From Rhizobium sp. CB3090 (GTDB lineage Bacteria > Pseudomonadota > Alphaproteobacteria > Rhizobiales > Rhizobiaceae), in NCBI RefSeq assembly GCF_029714285.1, contig NZ_CP121663.1, forward strand, positions 1 to 64,000: a DNA stretch of 64,000 nucleotides. Direction: 5' to 3'. Position 1 is the first letter of the stretch, and each line of letters opens with the position of its first letter. The position numbers and the translations under genes were made by a program. This document shows, piece by piece, positions 52,756 through 60,895 of this stretch. The notes below the pieces were generated by a model, which saw nothing but the letters and a program-made list of their open reading frames with translations, was not told the DNA's origin and made no database searches.

Positions 52756-54120
52756 ATGGGTGAAATCAAAGGGTCGAGAAGACGCCAGCTCTCGCTGAGT
52801 TCCGTCGGTCGATTTGTTCTGCTCGGCGTCATCGTCTATTCGCTGGTCGCCGGCGGGATTTCGCTCGTCCTGTTGAACAGAATCGAGACCCAGGCAGACT
52901 TTACCCGTGATACGCAAATTCCGCTCATCCTGACGCAAACGCGGAACGCCGTAAAAATCGAACGTCTATCTTCTCTCCTGCGCTCCATCTATCTCGCGAA
53001 GGACCGCAGATTGGAGCGGCAGCTCCAATTGCAGATTCAGGCCCTCGCGCAAGGCTTCTCGTTCGATCAAAATGCCCGTCTGATCGAAGGGTCACGGCAA
53101 GTCGCCGATGAAACCAAGATAATCGCAAAACTTCGTCAGGAAGCCCGCGACTTGCGAGAGGGCCAGCCGTCGTCCTCCGCCACGCAAGCCACGATGGATG
53201 CTGACGATGTCGATAAGATAACGACACAGGCATATGATCGAGCTATGCACACTATCGACGCGATGGCCTCACAATTGAGCGGCGATGCTGCCGTCGTAGC
53301 CGACGACCTCGCCCGTGAAATCCAGCGCAGCGCAGGGCATATGCAGATTGGATGGATTTTGATCCTGCTGGTTCCAAGCCTCTTTGCCACCGCCTTGCTG
53401 GTCGCTGCAAGACGTCATCTTACTGCGCCTATCGTCGCCGCGATCGATAATCTGGAGCGAATTGGAAAGCACGAGCAGGTCGTCCGTCTAGAGCGCGCCC
53501 CGCTCATCGCAGAACTGGCAATGATCGATGCGGCAATCGTCGCCTATGGAGAGGTCTCAGACGATCTGCACCGCACCAATGCCATTCTGCATGGCCTGGC
53601 GGAACAGGATCCGTTGACGGGACTGGCAAATCGCCGGACCTTCGAGAACTATCTCACCTCGGCCTTGAGCCGGCGAACCGCCGCCCCTGATCTTGCGATT
53701 GTCATGGTCGACGTCGATCATTTCAAATCCGTGAATGATACGTTCGGCCATCTGGTTGGCGACAAAGCTCTCGCAGCCGTCGCCAACGTGCTGACCAGCT
53801 TGCCTTGGCACGCCAATAGTCTCGTTGCACGATATGGCGGCGAGGAGTTCGTCGTCGTCCTGGAAGACTGCTCGCAGCAGCAGGCGATCGAGCGCGCGGA
53901 AAGCTTGAGGCGTTCCATTCAGGAACTTTCGATCGAGACGCATGCGGGAGCACCTTTACGCCTGACCGCCAGCTTCGGTCTCGCCATGGCCAACCATGGC
54001 GGCCATGCGCCGGCGGAAATTGTTGCCGCCGCTGACGGTGCCCTTTACAGCGCAAAGAGAAGCGGTCGCAACAACGTGCAGGTCGCATTGTGGCCCGGCG
54101 AGATGTCAAAGGCTGGCTAA
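52756..54120 (+). CDS. Membrane diguanylate cyclase (GGDEF) with periplasmic sensor domain
   Basis: 454 aa. Two transmembrane helices (about residues 18-40 and 196-218) enclose a periplasmic helical domain; a HAMP-like linker follows (AAIDNLERIGKHEQV), then a GGDEF domain (about 285-445) with the active-site motif GGEEF at about 361-365 and DPLTGLANRR at its start. The upstream RxxD inhibitory site is missing (HANSLVARYGGEEF), so product feedback inhibition is unlikely. Synthesises cyclic di-GMP. Nine bases after the binding protein, which probably signals through it. Confidence 0.92.
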   Translation: MGEIKGSRRRQLSLSSVGRFVLLGVIVYSLVAGGISLVLLNRIETQADFTRDTQIPLILTQTRNAVKIERLSSLLRSIYLAKDRRLERQLQLQIQALAQGFSFDQNARLIEGSRQVADETKIIAKLRQEARDLREGQPSSSATQATMDADDVDKITTQAYDRAMHTIDAMASQLSGDAAVVADDLAREIQRSAGHMQIGWILILLVPSLFATALLVAARRHLTAPIVAAIDNLERIGKHEQVVRLERAPLIAELAMIDAAIVAYGEVSDDLHRTNAILHGLAEQDPLTGLANRRTFENYLTSALSRRTAAPDLAIVMVDVDHFKSVNDTFGHLVGDKALAAVANVLTSLPWHANSLVARYGGEEFVVVLEDCSQQQAIERAESLRRSIQELSIETHAGAPLRLTASFGLAMANHGGHAPAEIVAAADGALYSAKRSGRNNVQVALWPGEMSKAG

Positions 54121-54235
54121 GTTTTGCGGCCTCCATGACGTCGCCTTCGATCTCGCCGCCGCACGTCCCAAGCGCTGTGCACTTGGTCCTGAAATTGCGG
54201 GTGAAGCAGCAGACATCAGCTACTGCCTACGCGGA

Positions 54236-54577
54236 CTATGGGCAGTTTGATGACGTTGCAGGGTTGGCTGCTTGATCCTGCTTCAAAGTCGTAGTGTTCT
54301 TCGATGTCGACATTCCGTTGCAGTCGCTCGCTTTTCCGTTGTCTTTGGTGGTGGTGCTACCCGCAGTACCACCGGTACTGTTGGTGCCGCTGGTGGTGTT
54401 GGCTCCAGAGCCATTGTTGCTGTTGGTGCCATTGTCAGATCCGGAACCTGAACTTGTCGACGTCCCGGAGCTGGTTCCGGAACCAGATCCGCTACCGGAG
54501 GTGCCGGACTGCTGGGCCAATGCCGATGTTGCAAGGCCGATGGAAAGAGCTGACACAGCCAGGATTTTTAAGAACAT
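54236..54577 (-). CDS. Secreted Ser/Gly/Thr-rich low-complexity protein
   Basis: 113 aa with a Sec signal peptide (MFLKILAVSALSIGLATSALAQQ) and then about 60 residues of alternating Gly, Ser, Thr, Asn (GTSGSGSGSGTSSGTST...). Ends with two cysteines (SDCNGMS, SSNCP). CCAAGGAGAAAATC precedes ATG 54577. Likely exported and disordered; perhaps cell-surface or matrix related. No family recognised. Confidence 0.65.
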   Translation of the reverse strand: MFLKILAVSALSIGLATSALAQQSGTSGSGSGSGTSSGTSTSSGSGSDNGTNSNNGSGANTTSGTNSTGGTAGSTTTKDNGKASDCNGMSTSKNTTTLKQDQAANPATSSNCP

Positions 54578-54730
54578 GATTTTCTCCTTGGATGTTCTCT
54601 GATTGCCGACCTCGAACAAACACCGGCCCGGCATGTTCCAAAGTTTCCCCGTCGGCGATCCCTGAAACGAGTCATTCTTCGCCGGTGCGCAGGATCCATC
54701 TCGTTCAACGCATCGGAAATCAGAAGGGAT

Positions 54731-54799
54731 ATGGAAACGTTACCACATTTCTTGACTCACAATCTCGACCCGTCTAAGTTTGATATGGAAACGTTACCA
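54731..54799 (+). promoter_or_regulatory. Promoter flanked by two LacI-type operators
   Basis: Direct copies of ATGGAAACGTTACCA occur at 54731-54745 and 54785-54799 with the AACGTT core of LacI-family sites. Between them TTGACT (54752-54757), a 17-base spacer and TAAGTT (54775-54780) look like a sigma-70 promoter. The second operator covers the transcription start region, so binding would repress the aldolase operon. A LacI-family gene at 61672-62691 is the obvious candidate regulator. Confidence 0.7.
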
Positions 54800-54814
54800 T
54801 GTGGGAGGAATGGA

Positions 54815-55639
54815 ATGAAATCCGCACGGCTCAATCGCCTTTTTGGCGTGTCCGGAAATTGTTTCGACGTTGCCATCGATCACGGTATGTTCAACGAGCG
54901 GACTTTTCTCGCCGGCATCGAGGACATGAAGACGGCCATCAAGGTGATTGCCGATGCCGCGCCCGATGCCATTCAACTTCCGCCGGGCACGGCGCCTCTG
55001 CTGCAGGCGATCCCCGGCAAGCAACGTCCTGCATTGGTCCTGCGCACCGATATTGCCAATATCTACGGCAACCCGCTGCCTTCGGCGCTTTTTTCGGAAA
55101 TGATCGACCGGGCCGTCGAACAGGCCATAGCGCTGGATGCCGCCTGCGTCGTGGTCAATCTCCTGATGCTGCCGGACCAGCCGGAAGTCTATCGCGCCTG
55201 CGTGCGCAACGTGAACAGTCTGAAGCGCGAATGCGAGATCTATGGCATGCCGCTGATGGTCGAACCCCTTGTCATGCAGGATAATTCCAAGGGCGCCTAC
55301 ATGGTCGATGGCGCGATCGACAAGATCCTGCCGCTGGTGCGTCAGGCGGCCGAACTCGGCGCCGACATTATCAAAGCCGACCCATGCGACAATGTCGATG
55401 AATATCACCGCGTCGTAGAGATCGCCCAAGGGCTCCCTGTACTGGTGCGCGGCGGTGGCCGCGTTTCGGATCACGAAATTCTGGCCCGCACAAAGCAGTT
55501 GATGGAGCAGGGCGCTCGCGGCATCGTCTATGGCCGCAACGTCATTCAGCATAATAATCCCGGCGGTATGACGCGAGCTTTGATGGCAATTGTCCATGAC
55601 AAGGCGTCCGTCGAACAAGCCTCCGGGTACCTCGCCTGA
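54815..55639 (+). CDS. Class I aldolase of the DhnA/LacD-like family
   Basis: 274-aa TIM-barrel aldolase. The N-terminal NCFDVAIDHGMF and the Schiff-base lysine segment GADIIKADPCDN, plus GGGRVSDHEIL and GIVYGRNVIQH phosphate-binding loops, mark the class I fructose-bisphosphate/tagatose-type family. Start at ATG 54815 after GGGAGGAATGG; an upstream in-frame ATG at 54731 overlaps the operators and is not favoured. First gene of the polyol-type operon, 25 bases before the dehydrogenase; would cleave a phosphorylated ketose. Confidence 0.85.
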   Translation: MKSARLNRLFGVSGNCFDVAIDHGMFNERTFLAGIEDMKTAIKVIADAAPDAIQLPPGTAPLLQAIPGKQRPALVLRTDIANIYGNPLPSALFSEMIDRAVEQAIALDAACVVVNLLMLPDQPEVYRACVRNVNSLKRECEIYGMPLMVEPLVMQDNSKGAYMVDGAIDKILPLVRQAAELGADIIKADPCDNVDEYHRVVEIAQGLPVLVRGGGRVSDHEILARTKQLMEQGARGIVYGRNVIQHNNPGGMTRALMAIVHDKASVEQASGYLA

Positions 55640-55663
55640 ACGCGTTCGTAGGGAGGACATGTC

Positions 55664-56818
55664 ATGACGAAAGTATTCCGCTTCGGCGTCATCGGCTGCG
55701 GTCTGATGGGGCGCGAGTTCGCAAGCGCTGCGGCGCGTTGGCTGCATTTGGTCGATGTGAAGGCGCGCCCGGAAATCATCGCTGTCTGCGATACCAACAC
55801 GACGCTGCTCGACTGGTTCAGGGATAATGTGCCGACGGTTCGGCAATTCACCGCCGACTATGGGGAGCTTCTGGCCAATCCCGAAGTCGATGCCATCTAT
55901 TGCGCTGTCCCGCATGTGCTGCACCAGCAATTTTACATCGATGTCCTGAAGGCAGGGAAGCATCTTCTCGGCGAAAAGCCGTTCGGCATGGATGCCGCCC
56001 AGAACCGGGAGATCATGGCTGAACTCGCCAAGCATCCTGATCTCCTGGTTCGCTGCTCGTCGGAGATGCCGTTCTTCCCCGGCGCGCAGAAGGTCATCGC
56101 GCTCGCAAAAAGCGGCGAGATGGGGGACATCCTCGAAGTCGAGGCGGGTTTCCTGCATTCCTCGGATATCGACCGGCAAAAGCCGATCAACTGGAAGCGC
56201 ATGGCCGATATCAACGGCGAATATGGCTGCATGGGCGATCTCGGCATGCATGTGCTGCACGTGCCGCTGCGCCTCGGCTGGCGTCCGGCAACCCTGCATG
56301 CGCAACTGGTCAAGAAGGTCACCGAGCGACCTGACGGCAAGGGCGGCATGCTGCCCTGCACCACCTGGGATAATGCGACGATCAGCAGCCGCGTGCGCAC
56401 CGGGGATCAGGATTTTCCGATGGTGCTGAAAACCTGGCGCATTGCGCCCGGGGAATCCAACACCTGGTACATTCGCATTCTCGGCATGAAGAAGAGCGCA
56501 TTCTTCAGCACGAAGTCGCCGCGGCAATGGCAGTGGATGGACTATAATGGTGGTGCTCAGGCCTGGAGCACTGAGGATCTCGGATATGGTTCGCTGTTTC
56601 CGGCGATTACCGGCAAGATCTTCGAATTCGGTTTTGCCGATGCCATACAGCAGATGTGGGCAGCCTTCGTCGACGAGCTTGCGGGAGGCAATGCCAACGG
56701 TTTTGGCTGTGCGGCGCCGGAAGAAGCACATGCGCACCATGCGGTGCTGACGGCCGCCCTGAAATCCGGCCGCGAGGATGCTGTCGTGCCTGTTGAATAT
56801 GACGGAGTGACAGTCTGA
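55664..56818 (+). CDS. Gfo/Idh/MocA-family dehydrogenase
   Basis: 384 aa: Rossmann FGVIGCGLMGREFASA (residues 6-21), catalytic GEKPFGMD near residue 105, and CMGDLGMHVLHVP with the active-site His near 190. TGATG overlap with the next gene. In this operon it may oxidise or reduce a sugar or cyclitol; substrate unknown. Confidence 0.85.
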   Translation: MTKVFRFGVIGCGLMGREFASAAARWLHLVDVKARPEIIAVCDTNTTLLDWFRDNVPTVRQFTADYGELLANPEVDAIYCAVPHVLHQQFYIDVLKAGKHLLGEKPFGMDAAQNREIMAELAKHPDLLVRCSSEMPFFPGAQKVIALAKSGEMGDILEVEAGFLHSSDIDRQKPINWKRMADINGEYGCMGDLGMHVLHVPLRLGWRPATLHAQLVKKVTERPDGKGGMLPCTTWDNATISSRVRTGDQDFPMVLKTWRIAPGESNTWYIRILGMKKSAFFSTKSPRQWQWMDYNGGAQAWSTEDLGYGSLFPAITGKIFEFGFADAIQQMWAAFVDELAGGNANGFGCAAPEEAHAHHAVLTAALKSGREDAVVPVEYDGVTV

Positions 56819-57489
56819 TGAAGCGCTCCGAAATCAATGCCGCGCTGCGGCGCGCGAGCGAAACCCTCGAACGCTGGCATTGGTCCTTGCCGGAATGGGG
56901 ATATTGGACGGCGGCGGAGTTTGCCTCTCGTCCCGAGTCCGCAAGCTATCTGCGTGCCCATCAGCTCGGTTGGGATGTCACCGATTTCGGCTCGAACCGC
57001 TTTGCCGAATGCGGTCTCGTCTTGTTCTGCCTGCGCAACGGTATCGTCGGGGTCGAGGGCGAGCGCACCTATGCCGAAAAGCTGCTCTTCGTCGAGGAAG
57101 GCCAGCTTACGCCGACGCATCGTCACGCGTCGAAGATGGAAGACATCATCAACCGCGCCGGCGGCGATCTCGTCATCGAATTCGCCGCGGCCGATACTGA
57201 CGGTAATGCGCTGAAAGATGATGTGACGGTTCCGGTCGACGGATTGCCGTGCCGGCTTTCCGCATGGGAGCCGTTGGTTCTCAGGCCCGGCCAGAGCGTG
57301 ACGATCCGCACCGGGCTTTATCATCGCTTCTACGGCAGGAAAGGGGGCGGGCCTGTCTTTGTCGGCGAGGTCAGCCAGGTCAACGACGATAACAACGACA
57401 ACTTCTTTCTGGAGCCGATCGGGCGCTTTGCCGCGATCGAGGAAGATGAGCCGCCGCTCAGACCCCTGTGGAACGAGGGAAGCGGCTGA
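56818..57489 (+). CDS. D-lyxose isomerase (cupin-type sugar isomerase)
   Basis: 223 aa, D-lyxose/D-mannose isomerase family (DUF1498). Metal-site residues are seen in LTPTHRHASKMEDIINRAGG (two His and Glu) and TGLYHRFYG; SLPEWGYWTAAEF and DFGSNRFAECGLVLF are family segments. Interconverts D-lyxose and D-xylulose or D-mannose and D-fructose. TGATG overlaps on both sides show tight translational coupling with the dehydrogenase and the kinase genes. Confidence 0.88.
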   Translation: MKRSEINAALRRASETLERWHWSLPEWGYWTAAEFASRPESASYLRAHQLGWDVTDFGSNRFAECGLVLFCLRNGIVGVEGERTYAEKLLFVEEGQLTPTHRHASKMEDIINRAGGDLVIEFAAADTDGNALKDDVTVPVDGLPCRLSAWEPLVLRPGQSVTIRTGLYHRFYGRKGGGPVFVGEVSQVNDDNNDNFFLEPIGRFAAIEEDEPPLRPLWNEGSG

Positions 57490-58535
57490 TGCAAGCGGGG
57501 GAGGAGGCTCACAGTCGCGACAGTCAGAAGCACGGCGGTATCGTCTGCGCAGGAAACTTCATTGTCGATCGCGTCCACACCCTGTCCTATTGGCCGGAAC
57601 AGGGCAATCTCGCTTATATACTGCACCAGGATTTGGGCGTCGGGGGCGGGGCGGCCAATGTCGTCACCGACCTCGCCTCGCTCGGATTTTCAGGAAAGCT
57701 GGCGGCGGCAGGATGCATTGGCGCTGATCAGGACGGAGAGATCGTCAAGACCCGCCTTGCGAATGCCGGCATTGATGTCGGGGGACTTCTGGCGCTCGCC
57801 GATCAAGTGACGGCTCACACGCATGTCATGAACGTGCCGGGCCAGAACCGCACCTTTTTTTACCATGGCGGCGCCAACGATGCGCTCACGGATGCGCATA
57901 TCTCGCCCCCGACCTTCGCCAAAGCCGGTTACCGGCTCTTCTACCTCGGCTATCTGATGCTGCTGCCCGGGCTCGACCGGATCGACCCGGATGGCCGTTC
58001 GGGGGCATCGCGCCTGCTGGAGGCCGCGCAACGCGCGGGGCTCACGACCTGCGTGGATTTCGTATCGAGCGAAGATCCGGAATTCGCTGCCAAGGTTGGC
58101 GTCGCGCTGCCCTTCTGCGATTTCCTGATCATCAACGAGATGGAGGCAGGCCGGGCAACGGGCGTTATCGTTCGTGATGCAAAAGGAAATCTGATCGAGC
58201 CCGGCCTTTTCGAGGCGGGGGAACGCCTGCTTGCGGCGGGTGTCACCAAAGGCGCGGTCATCCATGCCCCGGAAATCTGTTTCTGGTTCGCTCCAGGTGC
58301 TTCGCCGATCGTCACGCGTTCGCGGCCCGTCGACCCGAATGATATCGTCAGCACCGTCGGCGCGGGAGACGCCTTCTGTGCCGCCGTGCTCTACGGCCTG
58401 CACGAGAACTGGCCTGTCGAGCGGATCTGCGCCGTCGCCCACGGTGCGGCCGCGCAATGCCTAGCGGGCGCAACAGCCACCGATGGCATCCCCAACATGA
58501 CGGTTCTGCTGGAGGACATGCAGGAGCTGACATGA
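57489..58535 (+). CDS. PfkB-family sugar kinase
   Basis: 348 aa, ribokinase/PfkB fold. GGGAANVVTDLASLGFSG N-terminal glycine motif, FLIINEMEAGRATG, and the C-terminal anion-hole motif VSTVGAGDAFCAAVLYG with catalytic Asp in GAGD. Start at ATG 57489 overlapping the isomerase stop. Phosphorylates a ketose or aldose, giving the substrate for the operon's aldolase. Confidence 0.88.
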   Translation: MQAGEEAHSRDSQKHGGIVCAGNFIVDRVHTLSYWPEQGNLAYILHQDLGVGGGAANVVTDLASLGFSGKLAAAGCIGADQDGEIVKTRLANAGIDVGGLLALADQVTAHTHVMNVPGQNRTFFYHGGANDALTDAHISPPTFAKAGYRLFYLGYLMLLPGLDRIDPDGRSGASRLLEAAQRAGLTTCVDFVSSEDPEFAAKVGVALPFCDFLIINEMEAGRATGVIVRDAKGNLIEPGLFEAGERLLAAGVTKGAVIHAPEICFWFAPGASPIVTRSRPVDPNDIVSTVGAGDAFCAAVLYGLHENWPVERICAVAHGAAAQCLAGATATDGIPNMTVLLEDMQELT

Positions 58536-58599
58536 ATCAATCCGCAACAGCGGCCGCATCGGCGATCCGTGGCGGCACGACGATCAAGGAGTTGATGCG

Positions 58600-59388
58600 A
58601 TGACCACTGTGCAGACATCTCGGCTTTCCGGAAAAGTGGCATTGGTCACGGGGGGCGCGAGCGGTATCGGCAAGGCTGTCTGTGAACGCTTCGCGGCGGA
58701 AGGCGCGAAGGTCATCGTGGCGGATCTGGACGGCGAACGATGTGCTGGGGTTGCAGAAGCGATCGGTCCCGATGCGTGGAGTGTGGCGCTCGACGTCACC
58801 AGCCAGGAGAGTATCGACGCTGCCGTGCGCTTTTCGCTAGAGACCGCCGGCCAGATCGACATCCTGGTGAACGCCGCTGGCATTTATGAAGTCCAATCCA
58901 TTCTGGAGATATCGCGTGAGCGGACAGCCAGGGTCTTTCAGGTGAATATCGAAGGCGTGATCTTCATGACGCAGGCCGTTGCCCGCCATATGGTGGAGAG
59001 AGGCCAAGGCGGACGCATCATTAACTTCTCGTCTCAGGCTGGCCGCCGCGGCGAGGGGCCGGCTGTGGCTTACTGCGCCTCCAAGGCAGCCGTCATCAGC
59101 ATCACGCAAAGCTGCGCTCTGGAACTGATCCGTTACGGGATCAACGTGAACGCCATCGCTCCCGGCGTGGTCGACACGCCGATGTGGGATGTCGTCGACG
59201 CGAAACTTGGGAGCCGCGAAGGTTTACAGCCCGGCGAGGTGAAACGCCGCGTGGCCGCCGCCGTTCCAGCCGGGCGATTTGGTAGACCTGAGGAGCAGGC
59301 TGCCATGGCTGCCTTTCTGGCCGGGCCGGATGCGGCATATATCGTGGCGCAGTGCTACAATGTCGATGGCGGCAATGTCATGGGCTGA
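58600..59388 (+). CDS. SDR polyol dehydrogenase (SmoS/sorbitol dehydrogenase-like)
   Basis: 262-aa short-chain dehydrogenase: TGGASGIG nucleotide motif (residues 17-24), NAAGIYE, catalytic Ser in INFSSQAG and the YxxxK pair in VAYCASKAAVIS. The segments QAGRRGE, HGINVNAIAPGVVD-like RYGINVNAIAPGVVD and AQCYNVDGGNVM closely match Rhodobacter SmoS (D-sorbitol/galactitol dehydrogenase) as I remember it. Oxidises a polyol to a ketose. SD CAAGGAG before ATG 58600. Confidence 0.88.
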   Translation: MTTVQTSRLSGKVALVTGGASGIGKAVCERFAAEGAKVIVADLDGERCAGVAEAIGPDAWSVALDVTSQESIDAAVRFSLETAGQIDILVNAAGIYEVQSILEISRERTARVFQVNIEGVIFMTQAVARHMVERGQGGRIINFSSQAGRRGEGPAVAYCASKAAVISITQSCALELIRYGINVNAIAPGVVDTPMWDVVDAKLGSREGLQPGEVKRRVAAAVPAGRFGRPEEQAAMAAFLAGPDAAYIVAQCYNVDGGNVMG

Positions 59389-59447
59389 TCGTTCGGGCGG
59401 GACCTTCCCAGGCCTGCGATATGAAAGCCTCAGTGAGGAGGAGAGGA

Positions 59448-60599
59448 ATGAAAGCTGTCCGCTTGGAGTCGATCAGGTCCATGACCATGCGCAGCGTCGA
59501 GAAGCCGGTTGCGCAGTCGGGCGAATTGCTTGTCCGGGTCCTTGCCGCCGGCATCTGCGGCTCCGATCGCCACATGTATAAAGGCGAGTATCCGACGGCA
59601 ATTCCGGTCACGATGGGCCATGAATTTTGCGGCATAATCGAAGCGGTGGGCGATGAGGTCGCGGGTTTTACCGGCGGTGAGTTGGTGACCGTGGATCCCA
59701 ATATTGCCTGTGGCCGCTGTCATGCCTGCACGCGCGGGCGGGTGAACTTGTGCGAGGGTCTGACCGCGATCGGCGTTACGCGAGATGGCGGCTTTGCGGA
59801 ATATGCGGCGGTGCCGTACCGGCAGGCATTCATGCTGCCGGCCGATCTCAACCCCGTGCATGGCGCTTTCTGCGAGCCGCTTGCCTGCTGCCTTCATGCG
59901 ATCGACAAGGCCGAGATTCGTGCTGGCCAGAGCGTCGCGATCCTCGGAGGGGGCGTGATCGGGCTGCTCATGGTGCAATTGGCCCGCTTGGCTGGCGCAA
60001 GCCAGGTGATCCTGATCACGCGGCAGCTATCGAGACGGCAGACCGCGTTGCGCCTGGGCGCGACGCATGCCTTCGACCCAACCGCTTCGGACGCGGTCGC
60101 GGCTGTTCGGGACGTCAGCCATGGCGGTTCGGATGTCGTCATCGAATGCGCCGGCGTTCCCGACACCTTGCAGACCGGTTCGCGAATGACGCGGCGCGGC
60201 GGCGTCTTCGTGCTTTTCGGGGTGACACCTAGAGGTGTCGAGGTGCCCATTCTGCCGTTCGATCTGCTCGTCAACGAAGTCGATATAAGACCGGCCTATC
60301 TCAATCCGTTCACCCATTCGCGGGCTGCAGCATTGGTCGCGAGCGGGGCGCTGGAGCTGGATATGCTGGTGACCAAGACCATCGGTCTGGAAGAGGTCGC
60401 GGAGATCGTGGGCAGCGCGCCGTTGCCAGGCGAGATCAAGGTCATCGTCCGGCCCGAATCTCGCGCTGAACAGCACCGAGCATTACTCAACCGGCTTCGT
60501 CATCCTCCATCACGGGAGCGGCGCGAAATCTCTGTTTACGAGCTCGCTCCCATAAAGGTGAAACCAGGCGTTTTCCAAGGTGGCATGATCGACGACTGA
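59448..60599 (+). CDS. Zinc-dependent medium-chain dehydrogenase
   Basis: 383 aa. Structural zinc cysteines in CGRCHACTRGRVNLC, catalytic zinc site GICGSDRHMYKGEYP and GHEF, and NAD-binding AILGGGVIGLLMVQLA. Sorbitol/xylitol/threonine-dehydrogenase-like. After VIVRPES, where family members normally end, there are about 35 extra residues (AEQHRALLNRLRHPPSRERR...) with little family character, perhaps from loss of a stop codon. Start at ATG 59448 after GAGGAGGAGAGGA. Confidence 0.87.
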   Translation: MKAVRLESIRSMTMRSVEKPVAQSGELLVRVLAAGICGSDRHMYKGEYPTAIPVTMGHEFCGIIEAVGDEVAGFTGGELVTVDPNIACGRCHACTRGRVNLCEGLTAIGVTRDGGFAEYAAVPYRQAFMLPADLNPVHGAFCEPLACCLHAIDKAEIRAGQSVAILGGGVIGLLMVQLARLAGASQVILITRQLSRRQTALRLGATHAFDPTASDAVAAVRDVSHGGSDVVIECAGVPDTLQTGSRMTRRGGVFVLFGVTPRGVEVPILPFDLLVNEVDIRPAYLNPFTHSRAAALVASGALELDMLVTKTIGLEEVAEIVGSAPLPGEIKVIVRPESRAEQHRALLNRLRHPPSRERREISVYELAPIKVKPGVFQGGMIDD

Positions 60600-60775
60600 G
60601 ACAGCATGCGGCAAATCTCGTCCCCGCGGACCGTCGCGTGCGATGCGACACGAATATCCGCGCGCTGATGTCCTTGCATAGCTTCGACAGCCTTGTGCGC
60701 AAGGCACGCTAAAGCTTGATGCACGATCAATATCCCTACTGCCTAGAGCATAGGCCAGCCGGAGTGAAACACGCT

Positions 60776-60880
60776 CCAGAGCAATTCCAGGAAAAGTGCG
60801 AAGCGATTTTCCGTCCGGAATGCGTAAAAACAAAGAGATAGAGCGGGAAAGCGATTCCGTAAAACGCTGAACCGCTCTGG
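60776..60880 (+). repeat. RIME1-like intergenic repeat, copy 3
   Basis: Direct-orientation copy of the 2184-2285 element: GAGCAATTCCAGGAAAAG, TTTTCCGTCCGGAAT, AAAACAAAGAGATAGAGCGGG, AAAACGCTGAACCGCTCTGG. It ends a few bases before the ribosome binding site of the sulfotransferase gene. Confidence 0.85.
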
Positions 60881-60895
60881 AACGACGGAGGTATG

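Noticed and set aside
54794..56740. 648-codon antisense frame over the aldolase and dehydrogenase genes
   Set aside because: Overlaps genes with clear motifs; its residue composition is His/Arg-rich antisense noise.
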